Source: an uncultured Lachnospiraceae bacterium
Lineage (GTDB): Bacteria > Bacillota > Clostridia > Lachnospirales > Lachnospiraceae
Assembly (NCBI GenBank): GCA_947367855.1
Contig: CANBFE010000015.1
Coordinates: 22,000 to 85,999, forward strand
DNA length: 64,000 nucleotides
Direction of reading: 5' to 3'
In this document: piece after piece, positions 16,095-24,560 of the stretch
Layout of the letters: every line of letters starts with the position of its first letter
How positions within the stretch are numbered: the stretch's first letter is position 1
Translations under genes and position numbers: made by a program
The notes under the pieces: model-generated
What the model saw: the letters and a program-made list of their open reading frames with translations, nothing else
Database searches by the model: none
What the model was told of the DNA's origin: nothing

Positions 16095-16181
16095 GCAGAA
16101 AGATATACAAAATCCCCTGTGACCGGACAGCCACATGAAAAATCTCACAGGGCCGAAATCTACTATCATTGGAGGTGTGTT

Positions 16182-16817
16182 ATGGCCGAACGTCCTGCAT
16201 TCACCATTGACCATGGAAAAGTTATCACCAAAATGTATTCTTTTGAATGGTTCCCCGGTTTTTCGTTATCGCAAAAGCAGAAATCCATAGAAAGCCTGCA
16301 CAATACAATTTTGAGCGCAGACGCCCATTCCAGGCCCCTGGAAATCAGCACCAAAAGCCCGGCATCCATAGGGACAAAGTTAAGCGCATTCCGTCTCACT
16401 CTGAACAGCCATACCCTTGAAAATATTTTCCAAAGCGCCAAAGTCTTTGAGAACGGCGGTCCCTATTTGGATTTGCTTGAAGTACCGCCGAAGGAGGCAA
16501 AGCGGGACCAACGGCTCCAAAATTCCGGCAACCTGACCGCGTTTCGTTATCAGGGCCAGGACTTCCCCTTGGTTCCCAAAACCGTATTCTACGATTTTAT
16601 CTATATTGCCGCCGTAAAGGAATCCCTGGCAGAAGAAGAAATCCAGGAAATTTCAACCTACAATACCTTTACGGACATTGAATTTAATCCCGCAAAAAGC
16701 ATCAACACCCAGGCGCGGGCCGCTGCGCTGATTCATCTCATTTTAGCGGAGTACGGATGCCTGCGGGATTTTTCAAGGGACGAATTTATCCAATACCACA
16801 AAGAGCATGTTGTCTGA
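16182..16817 (+). CDS. Orphan DarT1-associated NADAR-like antitoxin
   Basis: 211 residues, cytoplasmic. MAERPAF at the start, PGFSLSQKQKSIESLHNTIL, LEISTKSP, IFQSAKVFENGGPYLDLLE, EAKRDQRLQ and YNTFTDIEFNPAKSINTQAR match my memory of the NADAR proteins paired with DarT1 toxins, which remove ADP-ribose from guanine in DNA. Start ATG 16182 has GGAGGTG upstream. No DarT-like ADP-ribosyltransferase is next to it: upstream is the Cys/His protein and downstream a convergent MATE gene. It may protect against toxins of phages or other loci, or be a relic. Family call is by eye. Confidence 0.7.
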   Translation: MAERPAFTIDHGKVITKMYSFEWFPGFSLSQKQKSIESLHNTILSADAHSRPLEISTKSPASIGTKLSAFRLTLNSHTLENIFQSAKVFENGGPYLDLLEVPPKEAKRDQRLQNSGNLTAFRYQGQDFPLVPKTVFYDFIYIAAVKESLAEEEIQEISTYNTFTDIEFNPAKSINTQARAAALIHLILAEYGCLRDFSRDEFIQYHKEHVV

Positions 16818-16824
16818 AAGTTCC

Positions 16825-18156
16825 TCAATATTGATACCGTTTCCGATATTTCAAAAACATAAATACAGACAGGCACAGCGCCATCAGTTCCGCGGCAGGC
16901 GTGGCAAGCCAGATCCCATTGACCCCCAGCAGAGCGGGAAGCACCAACATGGTAATCAGCATAAACACAAAGGAGCGCGAAAAGGCCAGGACTGCGGAAA
17001 TCATCCCGTTGGACAGCGCCGTAAACATTCCGCTGGCAAAGATATTGAACCCGATGAAGAACAGCGCAAGGGTACATATCCGGTTTCCGGTTACGGCCAG
17101 CTCATAAACCGGATTGTCCGGGCGGGCAAATACGGACACCAAGGGCCTTGTGGCGGCGAAGGAAGCGGTGACTGTCACAAGGGAAATCACCCCAATCACC
17201 TTCAGACTGACAGACACCAGTTTTTTCAGTTTTTCCTGATTTTTCTCCCCATAGTAATAACTGATCATGGGCGCAACGCCATAAGAATAGCCGGTGTAAA
17301 GGGAACTGGCAAACATAAGGACGTACATGATAATCGTCACGGCGGCAACACCGTTTTCCCCGACATAATGCAGCATGGTCCAGTTGAACATCATGGTGAT
17401 GATACCCGTGACCAGAGCGGTGGCCATTTCGGAGCAGCCGTTGGATGCCGCGCCTGCAAGGACTTTGAAGCGAAAGGCAGGCTTTGTAAAATGAAGCAGG
17501 CTTTTCCTGCTGCTGAATACAAACAGGCCCACCAGGGCTGTCACGGAATAGCCCAGACCAGTGGCCATGGCCGCTCCGCCGATTCCCAGGTCCAAAACGG
17601 CGATGAAAACATAATCCAGTACCATGTTCAGCACGCCTCCCGTTACGGAGCAGACCAGGGAAAGGGCTGCCTTCTCGGAGGCAATCATATAGAGGGTAAA
17701 GTTGTTCATCAGCAGAATGGGAATGGTAAACAGCAGATAGCGGCCCAGATACGCGGTACAGTAGCCTGCCACCTCCCGGGACACCTCCAGGCTTCCGAAA
17801 ATGCTGCCCATGACCGCATATCCCAGAATGCACATCACCAGACCCACAATCACATTGACTAAAATCAGAAACGTGAAATCTTCCCTGGCCTCCCCGGCCT
17901 TATTCTCTCCCATCTTTTTCATAATCACTGCGCTGCCGCCTGTGGCAAGCATGGTGGAGATGGCAGTCACCAACTGGATCACCGGCGCTGTCAGGTTGAT
18001 GGCCGACAAGGCCTGTGTCCCGATGAGATTTGACACAAACAGCCCGTCAACCATGGTGTAAAAAGACATAAACACTGACATGGCTATGGTGGGAACGGCA
18101 AATTTGAGAATGTTCCCCAGGGTCACCGGTTTCCTGTAAGCATTTTGATTTTCCAT
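16825..18156 (-). CDS. MATE family multidrug efflux transporter
   Basis: 443 residues with twelve predicted helices in two halves, with MATE motifs such as PTIAMSVFMSFYTMVDGLFV near residue 20 and the repeated N..L..P.....T pattern. These are Na+ or H+ antiporters that expel cationic drugs. I choose ATG 18156 (AAGGAG upstream); an in-frame ATG at 18210 lies upstream of the predicted transcription start and is excluded. Divergent from a MerR-type regulator whose promoter architecture it shares. Confidence 0.93.
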   Translation of the reverse strand: MENQNAYRKPVTLGNILKFAVPTIAMSVFMSFYTMVDGLFVSNLIGTQALSAINLTAPVIQLVTAISTMLATGGSAVIMKKMGENKAGEAREDFTFLILVNVIVGLVMCILGYAVMGSIFGSLEVSREVAGYCTAYLGRYLLFTIPILLMNNFTLYMIASEKAALSLVCSVTGGVLNMVLDYVFIAVLDLGIGGAAMATGLGYSVTALVGLFVFSSRKSLLHFTKPAFRFKVLAGAASNGCSEMATALVTGIITMMFNWTMLHYVGENGVAAVTIIMYVLMFASSLYTGYSYGVAPMISYYYGEKNQEKLKKLVSVSLKVIGVISLVTVTASFAATRPLVSVFARPDNPVYELAVTGNRICTLALFFIGFNIFASGMFTALSNGMISAVLAFSRSFVFMLITMLVLPALLGVNGIWLATPAAELMALCLSVFMFLKYRKRYQY

Positions 18157-18198
18157 AATTTTCTCCTTATCCTCTTGTTTTTTTCCTGTATATGCCTT

Positions 18199-18229
18199 AT
18201 CATAATCCATACAGTAACTGTACGGTCAA
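18199..18229 (-). promoter_or_regulatory. MerR-type promoter with 19-bp spacer and palindrome
   Basis: On the minus strand, TTGACC (18224-18229) and TATGAT (18199-18204) are separated by 19 bp. The spacer holds the near-perfect palindrome CCGTACAGT/ACTGTATGG. Over-long spacers with a central dyad are the hallmark of promoters activated by DNA-twisting MerR regulators, and such a gene starts 16 bases away on the other strand. Confidence 0.88.
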
Positions 18230-18244
18230 GAGGAGATTTGAAAA

Positions 18245-19060
18245 ATGGAGAAAAAAAGCAAACTGCTCACCATTGGACAATTTGCGTCCCTGCACGGCAT
18301 CAATAAGAAGACACTGATGTGGTACGATGAAATCGGCCTGTTTCATCCGGCGTTCATCCATCCCGAAAACGGATACCGCTATTACAGCTATCACCAAAGC
18401 TCTATCCTGGAAACCATTCTGCTGCTGCGGGAACTGGATGTGCCCATTGACGAAATCCAGGCATTTATGAAAAACCGTTCCGCGGCAAGTATGGAACAGC
18501 TTTTACAGGAAAAAATCAAGGATTTGGACCGGAATCTGGCCCATTTGAAGGCGGTTCGGAAAACCCTGATGCATCACCGGCAAAATATGCTGACCCTTCT
18601 GACCATGGACCTGTCCGCCATCAACCTGGTGGAAAAAGAGGCCCACAGTTTCGTCACTGTGGACGTGACCCCGGACACCTCCTTTGACAAACTGGTGGAG
18701 CTGATTACCAGTGAAACACAGAAATATCAGCTGCGCCGCCTCCACGATGCCTCCTATGGGACAATGATTTCCGTGGAAAGCCTCTCTGGCGGAAAGTTTG
18801 ATGATTACGCAAAAATGTTTATCGAGATTCCTTTTCCCGTAAAGAAAGCGGGACTGCACATACAGCCCGCCGGAAAATATCTACAGGCCTTTTACAGAGA
18901 ATCCCCTGAAAACGCCGTGCTGTGCTACCGGAAACTATTTGATTATGCCGAAAAACACGTTTTAACGCTGTCAGGCTATTCTTATGAAGTCATTCTCAAT
19001 GAAAACGTGATCGACAAAATGGAGGATGCCCTTGTCCAGATTGAGATACCTGTCACCTAA
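18245..19060 (+). CDS. MerR family regulator with effector-binding domain
   Basis: 271 residues. The N-terminal MerR HTH (LTIGQFASLHGINKKTLMWY, then the wing RYYSYHQ) leads into a coiled-coil (~85-125) and a C-terminal GyrI-like ligand domain ending EVILNENV. BmrR-like layout: binds drug-like compounds and activates an efflux gene. Divergent from the MATE gene and 16 bases from its MerR-type promoter, so it very probably controls that exporter and its own expression. Confidence 0.92.
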   Translation: MEKKSKLLTIGQFASLHGINKKTLMWYDEIGLFHPAFIHPENGYRYYSYHQSSILETILLLRELDVPIDEIQAFMKNRSAASMEQLLQEKIKDLDRNLAHLKAVRKTLMHHRQNMLTLLTMDLSAINLVEKEAHSFVTVDVTPDTSFDKLVELITSETQKYQLRRLHDASYGTMISVESLSGGKFDDYAKMFIEIPFPVKKAGLHIQPAGKYLQAFYRESPENAVLCYRKLFDYAEKHVLTLSGYSYEVILNENVIDKMEDALVQIEIPVT

Positions 19061-19079
19061 AGGGAACATACAGGCCTTC

Positions 19080-20060
19080 TCAAAAAGCCATATCCCGTTT
19101 TATTGTACTGGCTTCAAATTCCACGCCTTTCTTCTCTAACCATTCTTCCCATTTTTCGATTGCCCCAAGCTGTCCCAGGGTGATGGCGCCTTCCGAAAAA
19201 GCTCCCACTATTTTGGAATAAATCGAAGAATCAAATCCGGAATACAGTATCCCCCATCCCTGATCCGGATCTTTTTCATTCATATATCCCATTCCGCCAA
19301 TGCCAATTGTCAATATTCCGTTTTCATCCCGGAACGCATATCCGGCAATCTCCAATTCCGCATAGGTCATTGCCATTTCCCTGCTTGTTATAAGGGAGGG
19401 GTATTTGTCCATATATAGATTTGCAAGCTCCTCTAATTTCCGGGTTTGCTCCTCACCGTCAACCAATATACATGCGCCATTTCCTTCCGCTCCTTTTTTT
19501 CTGATGGCAGCAATTCCCGTGTATTGATTTGTTGTAATATCATACCGCTCATTTATACAGGAACCCTTTATCTCCTCAACCCCCATAAACTCCTTCAGGG
19601 TATTTTCCAGGAAAGCATCCATTCCCCATGCGTTCAGAAGTCCCCCCAGTCTGTCTTCCTGAACCAGATAACGTTTTCCGGTTTCAGAATCAACCTGGAC
19701 AGTTGTGTTTTGGGGATCGAATTTATAATTTTGCTCTGATGTTTTGTCATATATGCACCAGTGATTTTTTATTCCGTCTTTATGATATACATAAACCGCG
19801 TAATTCTCATTCTCAACCTTTTCCAGTTCCCTACAGGCCTGTGCGCCCAGGCTTTCAGAGATGGGCCTGTCCCTAAGACCTGTATTCATACAAATATACG
19901 CATCATAGGGGCTTAACCGGCCACTTCCAACCCGATTCTCCGGCTCATGGGCATCCGCCCTGCCCACTCGCTCAAACAGGGACTTCCCCCTGTCAACCCC
20001 CTTCCTGTTCCTGTACTCATAATGTCTTTCTGTCATCAAAACACTGTTAATTGCACTCAT
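19080..20060 (-). CDS. Unrecognised protein, last gene of the ECF-linked cluster
   Basis: 326 residues. Start ATG 20060 (MSAINSVLMTERHYEYRNRK) has GGAGG upstream; the frame runs on to 20201 inside the preceding gene without a ribosome site. No signal peptide or membrane helix. A central HHWC-like patch (KDGIKNHWCIYDK) and a Gly-rich segment near 265 (TIGIGGMGYMNEKDPDQGWG) are visible but match no family I know. It shares with its neighbours a short N-terminus of the kind M-x-x-I-x-S, possibly a leaderless secretion signal. Transcribed with the genes at 20122-22295. Confidence 0.7.
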   Translation of the reverse strand: MSAINSVLMTERHYEYRNRKGVDRGKSLFERVGRADAHEPENRVGSGRLSPYDAYICMNTGLRDRPISESLGAQACRELEKVENENYAVYVYHKDGIKNHWCIYDKTSEQNYKFDPQNTTVQVDSETGKRYLVQEDRLGGLLNAWGMDAFLENTLKEFMGVEEIKGSCINERYDITTNQYTGIAAIRKKGAEGNGACILVDGEEQTRKLEELANLYMDKYPSLITSREMAMTYAELEIAGYAFRDENGILTIGIGGMGYMNEKDPDQGWGILYSGFDSSIYSKIVGAFSEGAITLGQLGAIEKWEEWLEKKGVEFEASTIKRDMAF

Positions 20061-20121
20061 TTCAGGCCTCCATTGTTTTCCATATATTTGCTCTTTACAG
20101 ACTGAAAAAGCATTCCAGACG

Positions 20122-20949
20122 TTACCGCTTTGAGAGAGGCAGATACATCCATTTTTCATAGCGTTCCACTGCTTTCTGGTGAATAGAACTGGGAACGCCA
20201 ACCTTATTTCCTACTTCTTCTATCCGCCCATTTCTTACCTCACATTTGGTTTCGTTAATGATGAATTCCTTACTGGTATCGACTCCTAATTCCTTCAGAA
20301 ATTCCAACATCATCGGCGTGCTCACCGTTGCCCGATGCAGCGCCGAAAACGCCTGCTGATCGCCGAAATGAATCAATGCGCTCAATCCAAATGCAAATGA
20401 ACCTGCATTTTGGTAATCCTCCGCTGTTCCCTTTCCATAACTGTCAATTCTTACTCTATCCCTCTCCACCGTGAACCGATAACCATTGCCGAATTCAAAG
20501 ACATTTCCCACACCTATGCTAAGGCGGTTCTTTACAGGATCATAGCCTGTGGGATGTGTGGTTTTAAATGGATGATCCATTCTGCCAAAAACACTGATTT
20601 CCTCCGGTGTATATCTTACTGCCGCATTGACGGTAAATACTTTTTCTCCATTGATGGAAAAGATACATGTAGTGGCATCAGCCATCTCCGAAGTGATTTC
20701 CATTTCATCACCCTGCAGCATATCCAGTGTATTTTTTCCCAGTCCCATCTCCTCCATCAGGCTAAGCATCTTTTTAATGCCGCTTTTACGCTGCTGATCA
20801 AAACCATTCAGTGCAGCAGAATCCTCGCCCTTCAGGTTGTCATTAAAATACTCTACAAATTCATCGTGAGAACCGTCTTTTGCGGACAGTTTCCCTGTTG
20901 CCATGTTGTAAATATAAGAATGAATGCTTCCTACTCCGCTAATGCCCAT
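20122..20949 (-). CDS. Unrecognised protein of the ECF-linked cluster
   Basis: 275 residues, soluble. Start ATG 20949 (MGISGVGSIHSYIYNMATGK) follows AAGGAG; an ATG six codons earlier is part of that ribosome site. The N-terminal ~30 residues look extended and polar, followed by a helical region and a beta-rich half (VFEFGNGYRFTVERDRVRID). No family recognised. Upstream, a CGTTAT element (21000-21005) resembles the -10 of the ECF promoters of this cluster, but a matching -35 is not at the same distance. Confidence 0.7.
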   Translation of the reverse strand: MGISGVGSIHSYIYNMATGKLSAKDGSHDEFVEYFNDNLKGEDSAALNGFDQQRKSGIKKMLSLMEEMGLGKNTLDMLQGDEMEITSEMADATTCIFSINGEKVFTVNAAVRYTPEEISVFGRMDHPFKTTHPTGYDPVKNRLSIGVGNVFEFGNGYRFTVERDRVRIDSYGKGTAEDYQNAGSFAFGLSALIHFGDQQAFSALHRATVSTPMMLEFLKELGVDTSKEFIINETKCEVRNGRIEEVGNKVGVPSSIHQKAVERYEKWMYLPLSKR

Positions 20950-21043
20950 TTTTTCTCTCCTTTTCATTTATCAGATCGGAATATGTTCCTTTCATTACAA
21001 TAACGAAATGTATATATCTCTGACATTTTTCAGCCGCCAAACA

Positions 21044-21250
21044 TCATGCACACTTCATCAATGCCCAGACAATCTGCTGCTCATATTCTATATCCACAAT
21101 TAGTTCTCCTTGATCCTGAACCATCATCTGATCCCAGGTAATTATCTTTCCATCCTCATTTGTGTATCTCACACTGAACCAATGCGCCATGACAATCCTT
21201 TCCGTCTCCTGGTATCCCTCCGGAATTCTTCTGACAAAGGCGTTATCCAT
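21044..21250 (-). CDS. Small protein coupled to the 350-aa cluster protein
   Basis: 68 residues, acidic (MDNAFVRRIPEGYQETERIV...). ATG 21250 lies inside the end of the preceding gene, whose stop follows within 8 bases, so the pair is translationally coupled. The frame is open back to 21316 but without a ribosome site. A WFSVRYTNEDGKIITWDQMM strand pattern suggests a small beta sheet. Could be a partner or immunity-type protein of the upstream gene; no homology recognised. Confidence 0.6.
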   Translation of the reverse strand: MDNAFVRRIPEGYQETERIVMAHWFSVRYTNEDGKIITWDQMMVQDQGELIVDIEYEQQIVWALMKCA

Positions 21251-22295
21251 AGTTCCAATATGTATTTTCAGGAATATAATTTCCAAAATGATTATTGATT
21301 CCTGTTGACCATGCATACCACCCTGTAAATAGGGAAAGATGGCTCATAAAGTCAGAATATCCTCTCACATTATCTATCTGTTCATCATGCTCTTTCCATA
21401 TTTCATCGGCCTGAAACAATTGCCCTTCCAGACTATCCGGAGTTATATAAAACGGAATATCCTTCTCATACTTTCTTCCATTTATCCACATATCCATTTT
21501 TGATACATTATCCACATCTTCTTTGTAGAAAAAACGAAAATCTCTTGGGGGCTGCAGGGACTCATCTGCCATACTTGCTCTCCCAACCTGATTCCGATAG
21601 GAAAAATTCCAACCGCTGTTAAAGTCAAATCCGCCATCCAGGGTCAGGTCAGAGTTTTTTTCGATTTCTTCTGTATCAATGGAACCGCTCCCCCACTTTT
21701 GGGCAATCTCATTTGCCATAGTTCCCAATGATTCCCTGACATCCGCACACTGATAATAGTAGTCCGCGTTGTAGTAAACCCAGTCATAATTCCTATAACC
21801 ATACTCCGCGTTCAACTTTGCCCCTTCGTCATAGTTTGCCCTTCTGGCCGCTCTGGCATTTTCCTTGGCAAAAATCTCATATACTTCGCTGATTATTTTC
21901 CTGTTATCCTCATCCACATTACCTGTTGACCAGTGCTTCTGAACCTGGTATTTTCGCATCTCCGTACAGCAATCAGAAAAATACTGATCCAATTCTCTCT
22001 TGTCTATCCTGCCAGCATAAAAATCACTCATATGCGTTTCAACATCTTTCTGCATATCATACCCGAAAGAATCTCCAAACAGATGTTTGGGCATAGGAAC
22101 CGTAATCTGATAATTCGTATAGCAATCGCAAACTTTCCATGACTGTTCCGTCATTTTTTCGAAAGAATCTTTGGTAGGTGTAAAAGTATCCCGAACTCTT
22201 TTTATCACATCCTCCTGGTTCTTTAACCCTTTCTCTGTCAGCCGGTGATCCATATCCAAACCTGCCACATGAACCGCAACATTTCCTACATTCAT
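21243..22295 (-). CDS. Unrecognised 350-aa protein of the ECF-linked cluster
   Basis: 350 residues, rich in Tyr, Trp and Asp, no signal peptide or membrane helix. Start ATG 22295 (MNVGNVAVHVAGLDMDHRLT) follows GGGAGG. Helical to about residue 200, then a mixed region with the Asn/Trp-rich stretch GGFDFNSGWNFSYRN. An ECF-type promoter (22341-22370) lies 46 bases upstream. The MNVGNVA start resembles leaderless exported proteins of Lachnospiraceae clusters I have seen without function; that link is weak. Confidence 0.7.
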   Translation of the reverse strand: MNVGNVAVHVAGLDMDHRLTEKGLKNQEDVIKRVRDTFTPTKDSFEKMTEQSWKVCDCYTNYQITVPMPKHLFGDSFGYDMQKDVETHMSDFYAGRIDKRELDQYFSDCCTEMRKYQVQKHWSTGNVDEDNRKIISEVYEIFAKENARAARRANYDEGAKLNAEYGYRNYDWVYYNADYYYQCADVRESLGTMANEIAQKWGSGSIDTEEIEKNSDLTLDGGFDFNSGWNFSYRNQVGRASMADESLQPPRDFRFFYKEDVDNVSKMDMWINGRKYEKDIPFYITPDSLEGQLFQADEIWKEHDEQIDNVRGYSDFMSHLSLFTGWYAWSTGINNHFGNYIPENTYWNYG

Positions 22296-22340
22296 ACAAA
22301 ATCCTCCCTAAGCCGTAAAAGTAACTCCCCTTTCTATTAT

Positions 22341-22370
22341 ATATCGATTCCTATATTTGTTTTTGTTACA
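22341..22370 (-). promoter_or_regulatory. ECF-type promoter of the unrecognised cluster
   Basis: Minus strand TGTAAC (22365-22370), 18 bp, CGATAT (22341-22346). Same two elements and same spacing as at 22680-22709. TGTAAC resembles the -35 of SigX-like ECF promoters. Confidence 0.6.
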
Positions 22371-22668
22371 TGAAAGTGTAAATATTTTTTCTTTCTCTTA
22401 CTTTATTACTCCTCCCATACCCAATGTAAAAATATCTCCCGAATATCCTCCACAGATAAATCTTCTGCGAATATAGTGTATACACTGGTGCCAAATTCGC
22501 CACACTCACAAAGGCATTATGAACTGCATCCTCTGCCAAAAACGGATCATGCAGCACATCCACTGCAATCTTCTGCATCAGATATCTGTATCTTTCATAG
22601 AGAATCATTAATTTTCGCTTTTCCTCCGGTGTATGTGTTTTCCCATTACATTTTTGAGCCTTTTCCAC
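22366..22668 (-). pseudogene. Truncated ECF sigma factor gene
   Basis: 100 residues. LMILYERYRYLMQKIAVDVL and FLAEDAVHNAFVSVA are sigma region 2.1-2.2, but the conserved Tyr/Arg promoter-melting part and all of region 4 are missing. After about residue 65 the frame reads poorly (IYLWRIFGRYFYIGYG), while the neighbouring frame gives a plausible acidic C-terminus (TIFAEDLSVEDIREIFLHW), so a frameshift as well as a deletion is likely. The start is unclear (GTG 22668 or ATG 22608). It heads the cluster and has its own ECF-type promoter, as expected for an autoregulated sigma gene. Confidence 0.7.
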
Positions 22669-22679
22669 CCTTTATTAAT

Positions 22680-22709
22680 ATAACGAAATATAAAGACCTG
22701 TTTGTTACA
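22680..22709 (-). promoter_or_regulatory. ECF-type promoter of the sigma remnant
   Basis: Minus strand TGTAAC (22704-22709), 18 bp, CGTTAT (22680-22685), directly upstream of the truncated sigma gene. Pairs with the promoter at 22341-22370. Confidence 0.6.
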
Positions 22710-22793
22710 TTTTTCATCAGAAATCAGGTCCCATAACAAGATAACGCAATACTTAACCAACCACAAAAAAGAACGCCCTTGTATGGACGCTCT

Positions 22794-23135
22794 TCACCCT
22801 TTTAAAATTCTGCTTATTTCTGTTTTCAATTCCGGAAAATCATGCTGTATTGTATCCCACGCTGATTGACAGTCCAAATTTGAATACTGATGTGCAAAAA
22901 TATCCCTGATTCCACACCATTCTTTCCACGGAACAACTTTTTCCTGCATTCTCAGTTCCTCTGATATTGCTTTGCATAACTCCCCTATCTGCAAAATACA
23001 CATACAGCAGGCATTTTGAAAGACCGAATTTCCCACAAAGTTATTGTAATCATTATCAAACATATCACACGCTTCATCTAACTGCCTGCAATAGTCCAAA
23101 ATCTTGTTGAGGATAATTACATCTTTACTCTTCAT
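22794..23135 (-). CDS. hepT: HepT-like HEPN toxin
   Basis: 113 residues, all helical. The HEPN RNase motif R-x4-H-x-Y is intact (RDIFAHQY near residues 78-85). HepT proteins are toxins (RNases) neutralised by a cognate MNT nucleotidyltransferase that AMPylates the Tyr of this motif. The upstream gene is that partner and overlaps by 11 bases. Expressed on the minus strand behind the MNT start; the order (antitoxin first) is typical. Confidence 0.9.
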   Translation of the reverse strand: MKSKDVIILNKILDYCRQLDEACDMFDNDYNNFVGNSVFQNACCMCILQIGELCKAISEELRMQEKVVPWKEWCGIRDIFAHQYSNLDCQSAWDTIQHDFPELKTEISRILKG

Positions 23136-23415
23136 ACAATAATATCTCCGTTCCGGCTATTTCTTTCCTAAAGTCATCCGCAATTCCCGCCGTGGTGACT
23201 AAATCAACCGAAAGATTCAATGCCTCCTGAAACATCTGGCGCATTCCGGAGAGTTTTAGCAAGGACATCGGCCTGCCTTTTTCCACAAGTAAATCTACAT
23301 CACTTTTCTCGCTTGCCGTGCCTTTTGCATAGGAGCCAAACAGATATAATCTTTTTACCCCATACGAATATGCGATAGGAACAACTATCTTCTTGATTTC
23401 ATCAATATCCGGCAT
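23125..23415 (-). CDS. mntA: MNT-type nucleotidyltransferase antitoxin
   Basis: 96 residues, a minimal nucleotidyltransferase. LFGSYAKGTASEKSDVDLLV contains the G-S-x10-D-x-D active site that binds Mg-ATP. The family AMPylates the partner HepT. Start ATG 23415 with GAGGTGATTT upstream. With hepT it forms a two-gene type VII toxin-antitoxin module flanked by intergenic DNA. Confidence 0.9.
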   Translation of the reverse strand: MPDIDEIKKIVVPIAYSYGVKRLYLFGSYAKGTASEKSDVDLLVEKGRPMSLLKLSGMRQMFQEALNLSVDLVTTAGIADDFRKEIAGTEILLYEE

Positions 23416-23777
23416 ATTAAATCACCTCATATAGCTTAGTGTGGAAGAAAATCAAGTAAGGGAGATTTTATCTCTACTCGCCTTACTTATTCCGTGTCCA
23501 TCTGGCGACGGACTTTCCTATAAGGTAAAAACAACGGTAAAATTTCCCGCCGCCCGGTGGGTCAGAGTCTTTCGACCAGCCCAATCATTTTATGCCACTG
23601 GCCTATTTATATGTCAATATTAACGGAAATATGCTTTACTGTCAATGTTTCTCAGAAAATATTCTGATTTTAGACAATCTGCTGCATAAACATACCATCT
23701 TACTCACAATATCTAACAACAAAATTATGATTCTTTTCAGCCAGAGCCACGTCACTCCTGCCTGTATGCCAAGGGCG

Positions 23778-24560
23778 TCAGCCCTCTCCCTTTTCAGCCT
23801 TTTCCATATGCTCCCGAATCTGTGATTCATGCTCCAGACAATAGTCATATCCCCATTTCATAAACCTGTCTATGGGCATGGAACGGTACATGTCATACAG
23901 ATGGTCTAACAGCTTCTCTCCCTGAATTTCCAATGTATAGAAATAGGGATATACACAGGATTTGGATGCATAGTAGGGATTCAAAGAGGCCAGTCTCTCA
24001 TCCCGCATCACCGGCTCCACTGCCATTTCGCTGAAAATCCATTTCAGATGAGGCGTCTCGTATTCCCTCGGATCGTCATGAAAATGGCGCTGCCAGACAA
24101 GAAACCAGACAAAATGTATGATTTCGTGGAGAGAACTCCCCAGAGCGCCCTTGGAACCGTTTCGGTAAAATACATCGAAGGCATGGTCTTCCAGATAGCG
24201 GGGGGAAATGGGATTAAATGTAACCCTGGCACACAAATCCGAAAGCTCATCTGTCAGATCCGTATCAAAGGCTTCCTCCAATGCGGCAATAACCGACGCC
24301 CTGTTTTCCTGCCATTGCCTATTGTAAGCTTCGATCTTTTCTGCCAGTTCCTCCTTCATCTGCGCCGCATACTCCGCAAAGAAGCCGGTCAGATACCGCC
24401 GCCTGTCTTCTGTTGTGCCTGACAAAAATCCTTCCCTGTCAATCTGCGGAAAAAAGGAAAAAACCGGTTCGCTCCAGAAGCCTGTCTGCCCTTCCTTCGT
24501 AAATTCCAGAATACTCTCCACACTGTAGCCCACCCCGGGATAACAAAATTTCAGCTCCAT
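23778..24560 (-). CDS. Putative zincin-like protein, family unknown
   Basis: 260 residues, soluble, no signal peptide. Carries HEIIHFVWFLVWQRHF near residue 145, i.e. HExxH, followed about 30 residues later by FSEMAVEPVM, a possible third zinc ligand (Glu) as in gluzincins. Otherwise helical and rich in aromatic and acidic residues. Proteolytic function is inferred from the motif alone. The start at 24560 has AGGAG-like sequence at a usable distance. No operon partner. Confidence 0.6.
   Translation of the reverse strand: MELKFCYPGVGYSVESILEFTKEGQTGFWSEPVFSFFPQIDREGFLSGTTEDRRRYLTGFFAEYAAQMKEELAEKIEAYNRQWQENRASVIAALEEAFDTDLTDELSDLCARVTFNPISPRYLEDHAFDVFYRNGSKGALGSSLHEIIHFVWFLVWQRHFHDDPREYETPHLKWIFSEMAVEPVMRDERLASLNPYYASKSCVYPYFYTLEIQGEKLLDHLYDMYRSMPIDRFMKWGYDYCLEHESQIREHMEKAEKGEG

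Noticed and set aside
15349..16134. Long minus-strand ORFs opposite the Cys/His repeat gene
   Set aside because: They are reverse-frame shadows of the repeat; the plus strand has a signal peptide, ribosome site, promoter and terminator.
16036..16181. DarT1 toxin next to the NADAR-like gene
   Set aside because: The gap holds only a terminator; neither neighbour has ADP-ribosyltransferase features.
16807..17862. 351-codon plus-strand ORF opposite the MATE gene
   Set aside because: His/Gln-rich antisense shadow of a clear membrane transporter gene.
23441..23623. 60-codon ORF upstream of the MNT gene
   Set aside because: No ribosome site and no protein-like sequence; likely chance.
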